Of a DNA stretch of 64,000 bases, positions 44,225 through 52,134 are shown piece after piece (the first letter of the stretch is position 1; each line of letters begins with the position of its first letter). Source of the stretch: Marinibacterium sp050389775 (GTDB lineage Bacteria > Pseudomonadota > Alphaproteobacteria > Rhodobacterales > Rhodobacteraceae); contig NZ_CP177147.1 of assembly GCF_050389775.1 (NCBI RefSeq), positions 85,363-149,362 on the forward strand, given 5' to 3'. The position numbers and the translations under genes are program-made. Under the pieces are notes generated by a model. That model was not told where the DNA came from. It was given only the letters and a program-made list of their open reading frames with translations, and made no database searches.

Positions 44225-46009
44225 TCAGATCCAGAGATGGCCGAAGATCACCGCCAGCCCGGCGGCCCCGGCGGCAAGCCGCAGCAGCAGGGCATGGGCG
44301 CCGATCAGGCCAAGCGACACCAGGCTGAGCCCGACGGCCAGCCGCAGGCCGGCGAGCAGCGCGGCGCCGGGATGGTCGGCCAGGTCGAGCAGGGCGGGAT
44401 TGGCCACCATGCCCAGCGGGATGATGTAAAGCCCGACGCCCAGGGCCATGGCCGTCAGCGCGACCTTCAGCCAGTTTTCCCCGATCATGCCCGCGGCGAT
44501 GAAGACCGCGCCGCAGACCGGCGGGGTGATCGTCGACAGCAGGGCGAACCAGAAGACAAAGAGATGGGCCTGCAGCGGGTCCAGCCCCAGCTGGATCAGC
44601 GCCGGCCCGGCGACCGAGACACAGATGACATAGGCCGCGGTCGTCGGCACCTCCATGCCCAGCACCAGGCAGGCCAGGGCGGTCAGCAGCAGCGAGGGCC
44701 AGAGCAGCCCGCCCGAGCCTTCGAGGATCAGCGAGGTGATCTTGACGCCAAGGCCCGTGATCGACAGCACGCCGATGACGATCGAGGCACACAGGATGAT
44801 CGCCGCGATCATCGACACCTGGGCGGCCGAGTTCAGCACGGCCTGGGTCAGGCGCTCGGCGATCTGGCGCGGCCGAAAGGTCATCTCGGCATTGCAGAAC
44901 AGCAGGGCCGTGGCAGCGATGATGGCCAGGGCGGCGGAATATTCGGGGGTGAAGCCCAGGCCGAACATGGCCGTCAGCAAGACGGCGAAGGGCACCAGGA
45001 AGAACAGCGAGGTCACCACGACATCGCGCATGCCGGGCCGGTCGGCGGCATCCACGGCGCGCAGGTCGAAGCGCCGGGCATAGGCGTTGATCCCGACCCA
45101 GACGGCCAGGAAGTAAAGCACGGCCGGCAGGATCGCGGCCATGACGATCGAGGTATAGGGCACGCCCGTCAGCTCGACCATGACAAAGGCCCCTGCCCCC
45201 ATCAGCGGCGGCATGATCTGCCCGCCCGACGAGGCCACGGCCTCGACCGCGGCGGCCAGGCGTTTCGGATAGCCCAGCCGGGTCATGGCCGGCAGGGTGA
45301 TCGCTCCGGTCGAGGCGACATTGGCCGAGGCCGAGCCCGAGATCGACCCGAAGAGCGCCGAGGACAGGACCGAGACCTTGGCCGCCCCGCCCTTCAACCA
45401 GCCGGCAGCGGCCGAGGCCAGGTTCATGAACCCCTGCCCCGCCTCGCCGGCGTTCAGCACGGCGCCGAAGATGACGAAGATGGCCACGACATTGACCGAC
45501 ACGCCGGTCAGCGACCCCCAGATGCCGCCCTCGGCAATGGTCAGCGTGCCCAGGAACGAGGCCAGCGGTGTGCCGGAATGGCCGAACTCGCCGGGGATAT
45601 GCTGGCCGTAAAGCCCGTAGAGCAGGGCCAGAAGGGCCACCAGCGGCAGCGGCCAGCCGATCGTGCGCCGGGCGGTTTCCAGCACAACGCCCAGCAGGAC
45701 CACGGCCACGACAACCTGGAACCGGCCTTCGAGGAATCCGTACTGGTCACCCAGGCTGTTGCTGTTCCAGGCCACCCAGAGCGCGGCGGCCACGCCCAGG
45801 ATGGCCAGGCCGGCGCCGGTCATCCGCTGGGCCGGGGTCTCGGCCCGCCAGACCAGGGCAAAGGGCAGGATGAAGGCCATGTGCAACGGCCGGCTGACCA
45901 GGTTCGGGACCAGGCCCGAGAACACCAGCGCAAGGTGAAAGGCCACGAGGGCCACGGCAAGGGCTATCCATGCGCCCTGGATGGCGCGGCGTCTCGTATC
46001 TGTCGTCAT
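44225..46009 (-). CDS. TAXI-type TRAP transporter fused membrane protein (DctQ-DctM fusion)
   Basis: 594 aa, strongly hydrophobic with roughly 16 segments. A 4-helix DctQ-like N-terminal part is followed by the DctM-like large part (SSALFGSISGSASANVASTGAITLP, GMEVPTTAAYVICVS). It pairs with the TAXI binding protein encoded just upstream. Such systems use the binding protein to feed a Na+-driven carrier. Substrate unknown; some TAXI systems carry glutamate or 2-oxoglutarate. Convergent with AraC, only nine bases apart. Confidence 0.9.
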   Translation of the reverse strand: MTTDTRRRAIQGAWIALAVALVAFHLALVFSGLVPNLVSRPLHMAFILPFALVWRAETPAQRMTGAGLAILGVAAALWVAWNSNSLGDQYGFLEGRFQVVVAVVLLGVVLETARRTIGWPLPLVALLALLYGLYGQHIPGEFGHSGTPLASFLGTLTIAEGGIWGSLTGVSVNVVAIFVIFGAVLNAGEAGQGFMNLASAAAGWLKGGAAKVSVLSSALFGSISGSASANVASTGAITLPAMTRLGYPKRLAAAVEAVASSGGQIMPPLMGAGAFVMVELTGVPYTSIVMAAILPAVLYFLAVWVGINAYARRFDLRAVDAADRPGMRDVVVTSLFFLVPFAVLLTAMFGLGFTPEYSAALAIIAATALLFCNAEMTFRPRQIAERLTQAVLNSAAQVSMIAAIILCASIVIGVLSITGLGVKITSLILEGSGGLLWPSLLLTALACLVLGMEVPTTAAYVICVSVAGPALIQLGLDPLQAHLFVFWFALLSTITPPVCGAVFIAAGMIGENWLKVALTAMALGVGLYIIPLGMVANPALLDLADHPGAALLAGLRLAVGLSLVSLGLIGAHALLLRLAAGAAGLAVIFGHLWI

Positions 46010-46024
46010 GGTCCGAAAATGTCC

Positions 46025-46047
46025 GGCGCGGGGTCAGGCCCCGCGCC
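46025..46047. terminator. Hairpin between TAXI binding-protein gene and permease
   Basis: A perfect 9-bp stem GGCGCGGGG / CCCCGCGCC with a 5-nt loop lies 20 bp after the binding-protein stop and before the permease start. Same arrangement as in the DctP, Opp and TctC operons. Confidence 0.5.
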
Positions 46048-46066
46048 CGTGGGTGTCAGGGTGGGC

Positions 46067-47011
46067 TCAGTTCGCGGGCACCGCGATTCCGGCTTCCTCG
46101 TAATAGCGCAGGGCGCCGGGGTGGAAGGCCGTGGTGATCGTGGCCATCAGCTCGGGTGTCACGCCGGTCCACCAGGGCGACACGCCGGCCATCTCGGTCT
46201 TCTGTTCCCAGAAGGTGCGGGTCAGCTCATAGGCAGTGTCGTCATCCATCAGCGTCGTCGCAAAGGCCGCGACGGGCAGCGAGGTGGTGACGATGTCGGC
46301 ATCCTGCCCGGCATAGGTGCCGGCGGGGATCACCGTGCGCGTGCGCTTGGTCTCGGCGACCTGGTCGTCGGTCAGCGACAGGACCTTGACCGGGGTAGAC
46401 GCCGCGGCCTCGACGACATTGGGCGCGGGGAAGGAGCCGGCGGTGACAAAGCCGTCGATGCGCCCGTTCTTCAGCGCGTTCACGGCGTTGGACAATTCGG
46501 CATCGGCGATCTTGACGTCATCTGACAGGCCGAACAGCTCGATGTACTTGGCACCTTCGTTGGCCCCGAACGAGCCCTTGCCCAGCAGGATGGTCTTGCC
46601 GGCCAGGTCGGACAGGCCCTCGGCGCCACTGTCCTGGGACATGACGAAATGCATGGTCAGCGAGGGGATCGGGAACAGCGCGCGGATCTCGTCGAATTGC
46701 GGCGCGCCCTTGCCTTCGAACATGGCCTTGCCGCCCTGGGCCAGGCCGACCAGCGCCGGCGGCGTGGTAAAGACGTAATCCGCCCCGCGCGCCCGCACTT
46801 CCATCAGGTTCTGGACCGAGCCCTGGCTTTCCTCGACGGTGACCGAGATCTCGCCATCGGTGCCGGCCTTCAGCGCCTCGGCCAGTTCGACGCCCATCTG
46901 GTAATAGGACGAACCCGACTTGGCGGATTTGTAGGTCACCCGGGTCTCGGCCGAAGCCGTGGCCGCGACGAGCGCCAGCGCGCCGGCGGTGATCATCTTG
47001 AAAAAGGTCAT
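46067..47011 (-). CDS. TAXI-family TRAP substrate-binding protein
   Basis: 314 aa. Signal peptide MTFFKMITAGALALVAATASA. Mature chain contains SGSSYYQMGVELAEALK and the later GANEGAKYIELFGL of TAXI proteins. GGGGAGGAATGTC precedes the ATG at 47011. It is the first gene of the two-gene TAXI operon. The promoter lies in the 47012-47446 gap, which holds no other gene. Confidence 0.9.
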   Translation of the reverse strand: MTFFKMITAGALALVAATASAETRVTYKSAKSGSSYYQMGVELAEALKAGTDGEISVTVEESQGSVQNLMEVRARGADYVFTTPPALVGLAQGGKAMFEGKGAPQFDEIRALFPIPSLTMHFVMSQDSGAEGLSDLAGKTILLGKGSFGANEGAKYIELFGLSDDVKIADAELSNAVNALKNGRIDGFVTAGSFPAPNVVEAAASTPVKVLSLTDDQVAETKRTRTVIPAGTYAGQDADIVTTSLPVAAFATTLMDDDTAYELTRTFWEQKTEMAGVSPWWTGVTPELMATITTAFHPGALRYYEEAGIAVPAN

Positions 47012-47446
47012 GACATTCCTCCCCCTTGTCAGTCCGGCAACCGCGCCGGCAGGTCGCGCGGACATTTACCGCGCAGGCCGGGATTGTCCAGTTGTGACGA
47101 TGGTTTCAATCGTCGGCCTGCCGGGGGGCATGTGGCGTCCGGGCGACAAGTTTTGCGCGGAAATGGGCCGGGGCGGGATGACGTTTGGCTTGCGTTTTGG
47201 TATGATGGCCTTGTGTCGCGGCAGTTTCTGGAAGCCAGATAGCCCGGCGCTTTTCCATCCGATTTCGCGACAAATGCGCCGCCTATTGTGGTGAGCAGTT
47301 GTGTCCGATAATCCCCAGATCTGTTCTACTATCTTGCTAGCGAAGTGGCGGGATGTTGGCGTTCAGCTTGGTTTGACCCTGTCGCGCCACGAGCCGATCG
47401 GAGGCAACACATGGACAAGGGGATCGAGATTGTCCGCGGACAATCT
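47012..47446. promoter_or_regulatory. Gap between TAXI operon and repC: promoter and parS region
   Basis: 435 bp without an ORF I would call a gene. It holds the TAXI promoter and, at its right end, the parS-like palindrome at 47428 directly beside the repC stop. It also has AT-rich patches and scattered GTCGCG/GCGACA words. No hairpin with a T-run was obvious to me as a terminator of the rep operon. Confidence 0.4.
47428..47445. promoter_or_regulatory. parS: parS-like palindrome 1, next to repC stop
   Basis: GATTGTCCGCGGACAATC is a perfect 18-bp palindrome, two bases beyond the repC TAA. The core TTGTCCGCGGACAA recurs in the 5' part of repC. The shape GTTnnnnGCnnnnAAC, known as the repABC partition site, matches the inner part with A instead of G as first base. 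Expected to be bound by RepB. Confidence 0.75.
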
Positions 47447-48526
47447 TTACCCGGCGGACAACGCACCGCCCCGGGCCAGCCGTCGGATCAGCCGCACCGG
47501 ATCGAAATCCCCTGCCCGTTTGCCAATGGTCACCGCCCGGAAATACGCGCCGGTCGACTGGATGCGCTCATGCATCTGGGTCAAGGCCCAGATCGTCATG
47601 GCCACACCGATTGGCCCGATCCTGGCCTGAGCCTGGCCATAGGTCCGATCATCGACCCCGATCATCGGCGCCAGCATCCGGGCATGGTGTACGGCGTCAT
47701 CCAGGCTTTGGATCGGTTTCATGGCAAATTGTGCTGCATCCGGACAGGCGTCCAACAGGTCGGGCAGGCAGAGCGTGGTGACAACCTGCGGTGTCTTATC
47801 ATTAGGTTCTTTATTTGACTTATGATGGTGGCGGACATTTTGGCTGTCACTGCCGGACTTCTCTTCTGCGGGCGTATCGTCATTGTCCGCGGTGTCCTCG
47901 ACGGTGACGCGCAGGGGGCCCAACTCGGCCAGCATCTGCCGGCAGTCGGAGAGGGTCAGCCGCCGGCGCAGGGCGCGGCGCATGTCGTCCTGAAGCGGGT
48001 CGGTCGGATCGTCGGCCAGCCGTTCGGCCAGGCGCAGTTGGATCAGCCCGCGCAGATGGGCCAGCTCTTCGGCCCGTGCATCGGCCTCGGCGGCCAGGCC
48101 GGCGATTTCGCGCAACCGGTCGAACAGCGGCGCCAGGTCAAAGCCGAAACGCAGGGCCAGGCCCGCCGACGCATTGCGCCGGGTGAACCGCTTGCCGTTC
48201 GGGCTGTCCTTGCGCCGCAGCAGACCGGCCTCTTGCAACAGCGCCACGTGGCGCCGGATGGTCCGGTCGGTCAGCCCGTTCAGCCGAAACGACAGGGTGC
48301 GGTTCGAGGCAAAGACCGTGTGATGGCTGCGCTGCGGGGGCAGGCAGGACAGCATCGCGTCCAGCGTTGCCAGGACCGGCGCCTTGAGCCCCATCAGGGG
48401 CGCGGCACGCCGCAACGTGTCCATCACGATATGACGGGCCGGAAAGCCGTTGTCCGCGGACAACAGGCCATCGGTCCGCGCCCCGACGGGGGCGGATGCC
48501 TGGATGAAAGCCATGTGATTTTTCAC
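47447..48526 (-). CDS. repC: Replication initiator RepC
   Basis: 359 aa. The N-terminal half is the RepC DNA-binding region (LNGLTDRTIRRHVALLQEAG, RRKDSPNGKRFTRRN). A middle AT-rich-coded segment (NVRHHHKSNKEPND) corresponds to the oriV region of repABC plasmids. It is the last gene of repABC, 222 bp behind repB. RepC is the essential initiator acting at oriV inside its own gene. Two parS-like palindromes bracket it (one inside its 5' end, one at its 3' end). Confidence 0.92.
   Translation of the reverse strand: MKNHMAFIQASAPVGARTDGLLSADNGFPARHIVMDTLRRAAPLMGLKAPVLATLDAMLSCLPPQRSHHTVFASNRTLSFRLNGLTDRTIRRHVALLQEAGLLRRKDSPNGKRFTRRNASAGLALRFGFDLAPLFDRLREIAGLAAEADARAEELAHLRGLIQLRLAERLADDPTDPLQDDMRRALRRRLTLSDCRQMLAELGPLRVTVEDTADNDDTPAEEKSGSDSQNVRHHHKSNKEPNDKTPQVVTTLCLPDLLDACPDAAQFAMKPIQSLDDAVHHARMLAPMIGVDDRTYGQAQARIGPIGVAMTIWALTQMHERIQSTGAYFRAVTIGKRAGDFDPVRLIRRLARGGALSAG
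47793..47828. promoter_or_regulatory. oriV: Candidate oriV inside repC
   Basis: A 36-bp AT-rich stretch in otherwise GC-rich repC, coding for the KSNKEPNDKT part. In repABC plasmids the origin lies in an AT-rich sequence in the middle of repC. Position and composition fit; melting or replication was not tested. Confidence 0.5.
48449..48464. promoter_or_regulatory. parS: parS-like palindrome 2, inside repC 5' end
   Basis: GTTGTCCGCGGACAAC is a perfect 16-bp palindrome and an exact match to the repABC partition-site form GTTnnnnGCnnnnAAC. It lies inside codons 21-26 of repC. A half-copy, ATTGTCCGCGGTGTCC, lies at 47882. Confidence 0.8.
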
Positions 48527-48748
48527 GACAACCGGTCGGGAAAAGCCCCGGTCTCACTGAAATGTCAGGGAAAAGGCCGCAGTTTACCCGTCAACCGAAT
48601 CGGTTGTTGTTGACTGCTGGGGAGAAGCTGATACATCTGAGGGTGCTAAGAACAGATTGGGCTCTCCGGGGATGACCTTGGGGGGCTCTTTCTTTTTCGG
48701 GCTGTGCGCCGTGCTCCTGTGTTGTTTGCTCTGCTCGTTGTTATCGGG
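48527..48748 (+). ncRNA. repB-repC intergenic region, candidate counter-transcribed RNA
   Basis: In repABC plasmids a small antisense RNA against the repC leader is encoded in the repB-repC gap. This 222-bp gap fits in position and size. It contains the near-perfect palindrome CAACCGAATCGGTTG (48592-48606). No antisense promoter or terminator could be assigned with confidence, so the RNA itself is inferred from the family. Confidence 0.35.
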
Positions 48749-49708
48749 TCAGTCGGCGCTGTTGTCCGCCTGCCAGGCCTCGTAGAGGCGCTTCAGCTCG
48801 GCTTCGGCATTCTCACGCATCCACCGGGTGAATTCGGGCGCGTCGCTCTTGGACATCTTCAGTGTCAGGGCGCGCGGTGTTTCCTTGATCTCGGCCAGCC
48901 GGGTGCCATCGGCCGACAGGACCGAAAGGGCAGGGGGGGCGGACCGGGTCACCGGCTGGGCCAGCGCGGCGGTGACCGCATCGGCCAGCAGGGCAAACCG
49001 GTCGTCCGACGTGGCCGCGGCCGTCAGGTCCAGCCCGTCCAGCAGGCCGTCGAGGTCAAGCCCGGCGCCGCGGGTGCGGTCGGCCAGGTCTTCCCAGCGG
49101 CGCCGGCCGATGCCATGGGCCGAGCCGATGGCCTGGATCACCGTCACCGGGACCGAGCGCACGATCTTGGACATGCGCGACAGCATCGGCTTGTCGATGG
49201 CCAGCGCGTCGAGGATGACGGCCTGCTCATAGCCGCCGTCGACCAGCTCGGCCGCGAACAACGCCTTTTCGATAAAGCTCGGATCCAGCCGCTGCGCGTT
49301 CTCCTGGCCCTGGGCCAGGATCGCCGCCTCGTCGGAGAGCGACCGCACCAGCGCCTTGGCCGGCTGGTCGAGCAGCCGCAGGGCGCGCAGCCGCCGCCGG
49401 CCATAGACGATGTGGAACCGCCCCGGCTTGTCGGTCAGCGGGCGCACCATGATCGGCACCTGCTGGCCATGGGCGCGGATGCTTTCGGCCAGCGAGGCCA
49501 CCTCGGCATCGCCAAAGGACAGCCGGTCGCGCGGACCGCTGTCCTCGATCATGTCGACGGGAATGTCGCGCACGGCATTGCTCGACAGGTCCTTGAGCGT
49601 CGAACGCACGCCGCTCATGGCGCCGGTGCTGGGAAACCGGGTCTTGGCATCCTTGGCCGGGCTGGCATCGGGCGGGGGAGGGGGCTGAAACAGGTTTCTA
49701 CGTGCCAT
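48749..49708 (-). CDS. repB: Partition protein RepB (ParB family)
   Basis: 319 aa. ParB/Srx domain in the middle: IRAHGQQVPIMVRPL, GRRRLRALRLL and AQGQENAQRLDPSFIEKALF. C-terminal helical region for dimerisation. Its ATG overlaps the repA stop (ATGA). RepB binds parS sites and loads RepA for segregation. Confidence 0.93.
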   Translation of the reverse strand: MARRNLFQPPPPPDASPAKDAKTRFPSTGAMSGVRSTLKDLSSNAVRDIPVDMIEDSGPRDRLSFGDAEVASLAESIRAHGQQVPIMVRPLTDKPGRFHIVYGRRRLRALRLLDQPAKALVRSLSDEAAILAQGQENAQRLDPSFIEKALFAAELVDGGYEQAVILDALAIDKPMLSRMSKIVRSVPVTVIQAIGSAHGIGRRRWEDLADRTRGAGLDLDGLLDGLDLTAAATSDDRFALLADAVTAALAQPVTRSAPPALSVLSADGTRLAEIKETPRALTLKMSKSDAPEFTRWMRENAEAELKRLYEAWQADNSAD

Positions 49709-50910
49709 CAGTCAACCTCCCGGCCCCAGGCCTGCTGGATCGTCCGTTCGAATTCGTCGGCCACGCCGTTCACGCTTTCGATGATCCGGCTGAGCGTTTT
49801 CTTGACCACCTGGCTTGGGTCCAGCTCGTAGATCGTCTGCTGGGTCATGCCGGCGTCGGAAATGGCGGTGGATTTCAGCATCGGCGTGTTCAGCACCTGG
49901 TCGAGCAGGATCGACCGCAGGAACCCGGCCATCTGCGATTGCGGCACGTCGGTCGGTTCGTACCGGGCGACGAGGTATTTCAGGAAGGCCCAGTCGATCG
50001 GGCCGGTGGCTTCTTCGAGGGCCTGCACCGTTTCGCCGGCCATCTCGAGGAATTGCGCCATCGAGGCAACGTCCAGCATGCTGGGCACCACGGTGATCAG
50101 CAGCCCGGTCGAGGCCAGCAGGGCGGTCATGGTCGTGAAGCCCAGCTGGGGCGGGCAATCGATGATCACCAGGTCGTAATTCTGTTCGACCTCGTCCAGC
50201 GCCAGGGCCAGGCGCTGCATGAAGGGCGGGTCGATCTTGTGCTGCAGGGCATAGGCCGTTTCGGTTTCGTATTCCGAGAGCAGCAGCCCGGCCGGGGCCA
50301 GGTCGAGATTGTGGAAATAGGTCTCGCGGACAACGCTGCTCAGCGGCACCGGGTCCTGGTACTTCAGCGCGTCGTAGATCGTGCCGCTCTCGGCGAATTC
50401 GATCTCGGGGCGATAGCCGAACATGGTGGTCAGGCTGGCCTGGGGGTCCATGTCGATGGCCAGCACGCGATAACCGCGCAGGGCGTACCGCTGGGCCATG
50501 TGGATCGCCGTCGTGGTCTTGGACGACCCGCCCTTGAAATTCACGATCGAGATGACCTGCAGCGCGTCGCCCTCGCGGCGGCCGGGCAGGTAGGCATCGC
50601 CGTTGCGGCCGGTGCGGGCCATGACATGGCGGATCTGGTCGATCTCTTCGGCGGAATAGAGCCGCCGGCCGCGCGAATCCGTCTCGACCTCGGGGAAATC
50701 GCCTTCCTGGTGGCGGGTGCGCAGGTTGGACATGCTGATGCCCGTCAGTTCCGACACCTCGGAGGGGTGGAACTTGCGCAGGGTCTTGCGGCTTTCGGGC
50801 TGAAAGCTGTTGCGCATGTGGTTGTCCAGCGCCTCGGACAGGCGTGCCGCGTTCGACGCGATGGAGGCCGCGATCGAAACAGGCTGGTCCGCTTCCGCCT
50901 TGATGTTCAT
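49708..50910 (-). CDS. repA: Partition ATPase RepA (ParA family)
   Basis: 400 aa. N-terminal MerR-like helix-turn-helix (VSELTGISMSNLRTRHQEG, residues 52-70) that autoregulates the operon, then deviant Walker A KGGSSKTTT at 126-134, DMDPQASLT (switch) and VIIDCPPQLG (Walker B). Start chosen at 50910, with GAGGGCAGT upstream; the longer frame to 51093 is not supported. First gene of the repABC operon, transcribed toward lower coordinates. Confidence 0.94.
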   Translation of the reverse strand: MNIKAEADQPVSIAASIASNAARLSEALDNHMRNSFQPESRKTLRKFHPSEVSELTGISMSNLRTRHQEGDFPEVETDSRGRRLYSAEEIDQIRHVMARTGRNGDAYLPGRREGDALQVISIVNFKGGSSKTTTAIHMAQRYALRGYRVLAIDMDPQASLTTMFGYRPEIEFAESGTIYDALKYQDPVPLSSVVRETYFHNLDLAPAGLLLSEYETETAYALQHKIDPPFMQRLALALDEVEQNYDLVIIDCPPQLGFTTMTALLASTGLLITVVPSMLDVASMAQFLEMAGETVQALEEATGPIDWAFLKYLVARYEPTDVPQSQMAGFLRSILLDQVLNTPMLKSTAISDAGMTQQTIYELDPSQVVKKTLSRIIESVNGVADEFERTIQQAWGREVD

Positions 50911-51072
50911 ACTGCCCTCATGACCCCTTGGTCCTGCGACCGCCGGGCCTCTTGCTCGACCGGACCTGTCCCGGGGGCGGTGGCTGGCCGACCCGGCGGT
51001 CGGCGCGTTCCTGGCCCCGGAGCCTGCCGGCCCTGGTGTTCTTTGGGTGACCTCTTGGTGGGTCGCTGTTCT

Positions 51073-51171
51073 TTCGTCGCAAGATAGCGCCATTCTCGCG
51101 TTCTTGCGACAAGAGTTCTTGTGACACGCAACTTATCCCCAGACAACAGTTTTTTGTCATGGTTGCGACAG
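51073..51171. promoter_or_regulatory. Iteron-like repeats upstream of repA
   Basis: Two tandem 15-bp copies, GTTCTTGCGACAAGA (51100) and GTTCTTGTGACACGC (51115), a third partial copy GGTTGCGACAGG at 51161, and one inverted copy TTCGTCGCAAGA at 51073. A DnaA-box-like TTATCCCCA is at 51133. They lie 160-260 bp upstream of repA, the place for RepA/RepB control of the operon promoter. The flanking gap 50911-51360 has no gene. Confidence 0.6.
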
Positions 51172-51360
51172 GGGCAATTGGCCGTTCTTCATGCGATTGC
51201 TCAGGAACCTGGGGTAATCGGCTGAAATTGAACGCAAAAAGCATCATCCGCCGGGCCAGAGCGGGGCCGGCGGGCGGGTGATCCGGCGCCCGGGCGCGGG
51301 CGCATGTGCGAATCGGGCAAGGCAGGAGGGGGGCAGGCGGCGTATGGGAACGCCCCTGGC

Positions 51361-51394
51361 CAAAAGGCGTCCCGGCCGGGCGAGGCCGGGACGC
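51361..51394 (-). terminator. Rho-independent terminator of sugar-acid operon
   Basis: On the minus strand, the perfect 11-bp stem GCGTCCCGGCC / GGCCGGGACGC with a 6-nt loop is followed by CTTTTG. It lies just beyond the RraA-like gene's stop (51403). Confidence 0.8.
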
Positions 51395-51402
51395 AAGGGG
51401 CA

Positions 51403-52119
51403 TCAGCGCCCGTTCTTCTCCCGCCATTCGGCGAAGCGGGGGCCGTATTTCTCTTCGTTGACCCGTGGATAAAGCCCGATGATCGGCTCGCCGGCATGGA
51501 CCTGTTCGACAACGAAATCCTCGTAGGCCGACATTTCGACCGCCTCGTCGGCGACCTCGTCCGCCAGGTGGGCGGGGATCACGATGACACAATCGGTGTC
51601 GCCGACGATGATGTCGCCCGGAAAGACCGGCGCATCGCCGCAGCCGATCGGCTCGTTCAGGGCGATGGCTTCGTTGTTGGTCAGGTTGGTCGGGCTGGAT
51701 GGCCGGGTGTGATAGGCCGGGAAATCCAGCTTGCCGATGGTCGCCGCATCGCGAAAGCCGCCATCGGTCACCACGCCGGCCGCGCCGCGCAGCATCAGCC
51801 GGGTGATCAGGATGTCACCGGCCGAGGCTGCCTCGGCCTGCTTGCGGCTGTCCATCACCAGCACATGGCCCTCGGGGCAGGTCTCGATGGCGACGCGCTG
51901 GGGGTGGTCGGCCTTGCGGAATTCGCTCAGCTGGTTGCGGTCTTCACGGGCGGGCATGTAGCGCAGGGTGAAGGCCGGGCCGACCATGTTGCGGCCAGTG
52001 CCCTGGCCGACCGGGTGCACGCCCTGGATCACCTGGCGGCGCAGGCCGCGTTTGTAGAGCGCGGTGGCCAGGGTGGCCACCGACACGGTCATCAGCTTCT
52101 CGCGGGTTTCGGTCTTCAT
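51403..52119 (-). CDS. RraA-like protein (HMG-aldolase/oxaloacetate decarboxylase superfamily)
   Basis: 238 aa. The fold's key motif is present: MLRGAAGVVTDGGFRDAA with the Arg-Asp pair used by 4-hydroxy-4-methyl-2-oxoglutarate aldolases, and an Asp/Glu-rich tail. Automatic naming would call it RraA (RNase E regulator), but its place at the end of the sugar-acid operon, 15 bp behind the aldehyde dehydrogenase, argues for a metal-dependent aldolase or decarboxylase of a 2-oxo acid. Exact reaction unknown. Confidence 0.85.
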   Translation of the reverse strand: MKTETREKLMTVSVATLATALYKRGLRRQVIQGVHPVGQGTGRNMVGPAFTLRYMPAREDRNQLSEFRKADHPQRVAIETCPEGHVLVMDSRKQAEAASAGDILITRLMLRGAAGVVTDGGFRDAATIGKLDFPAYHTRPSSPTNLTNNEAIALNEPIGCGDAPVFPGDIIVGDTDCVIVIPAHLADEVADEAVEMSAYEDFVVEQVHAGEPIIGLYPRVNEEKYGPRFAEWREKNGR

Positions 52120-52134
52120 GATGCTTGCGTCTCC

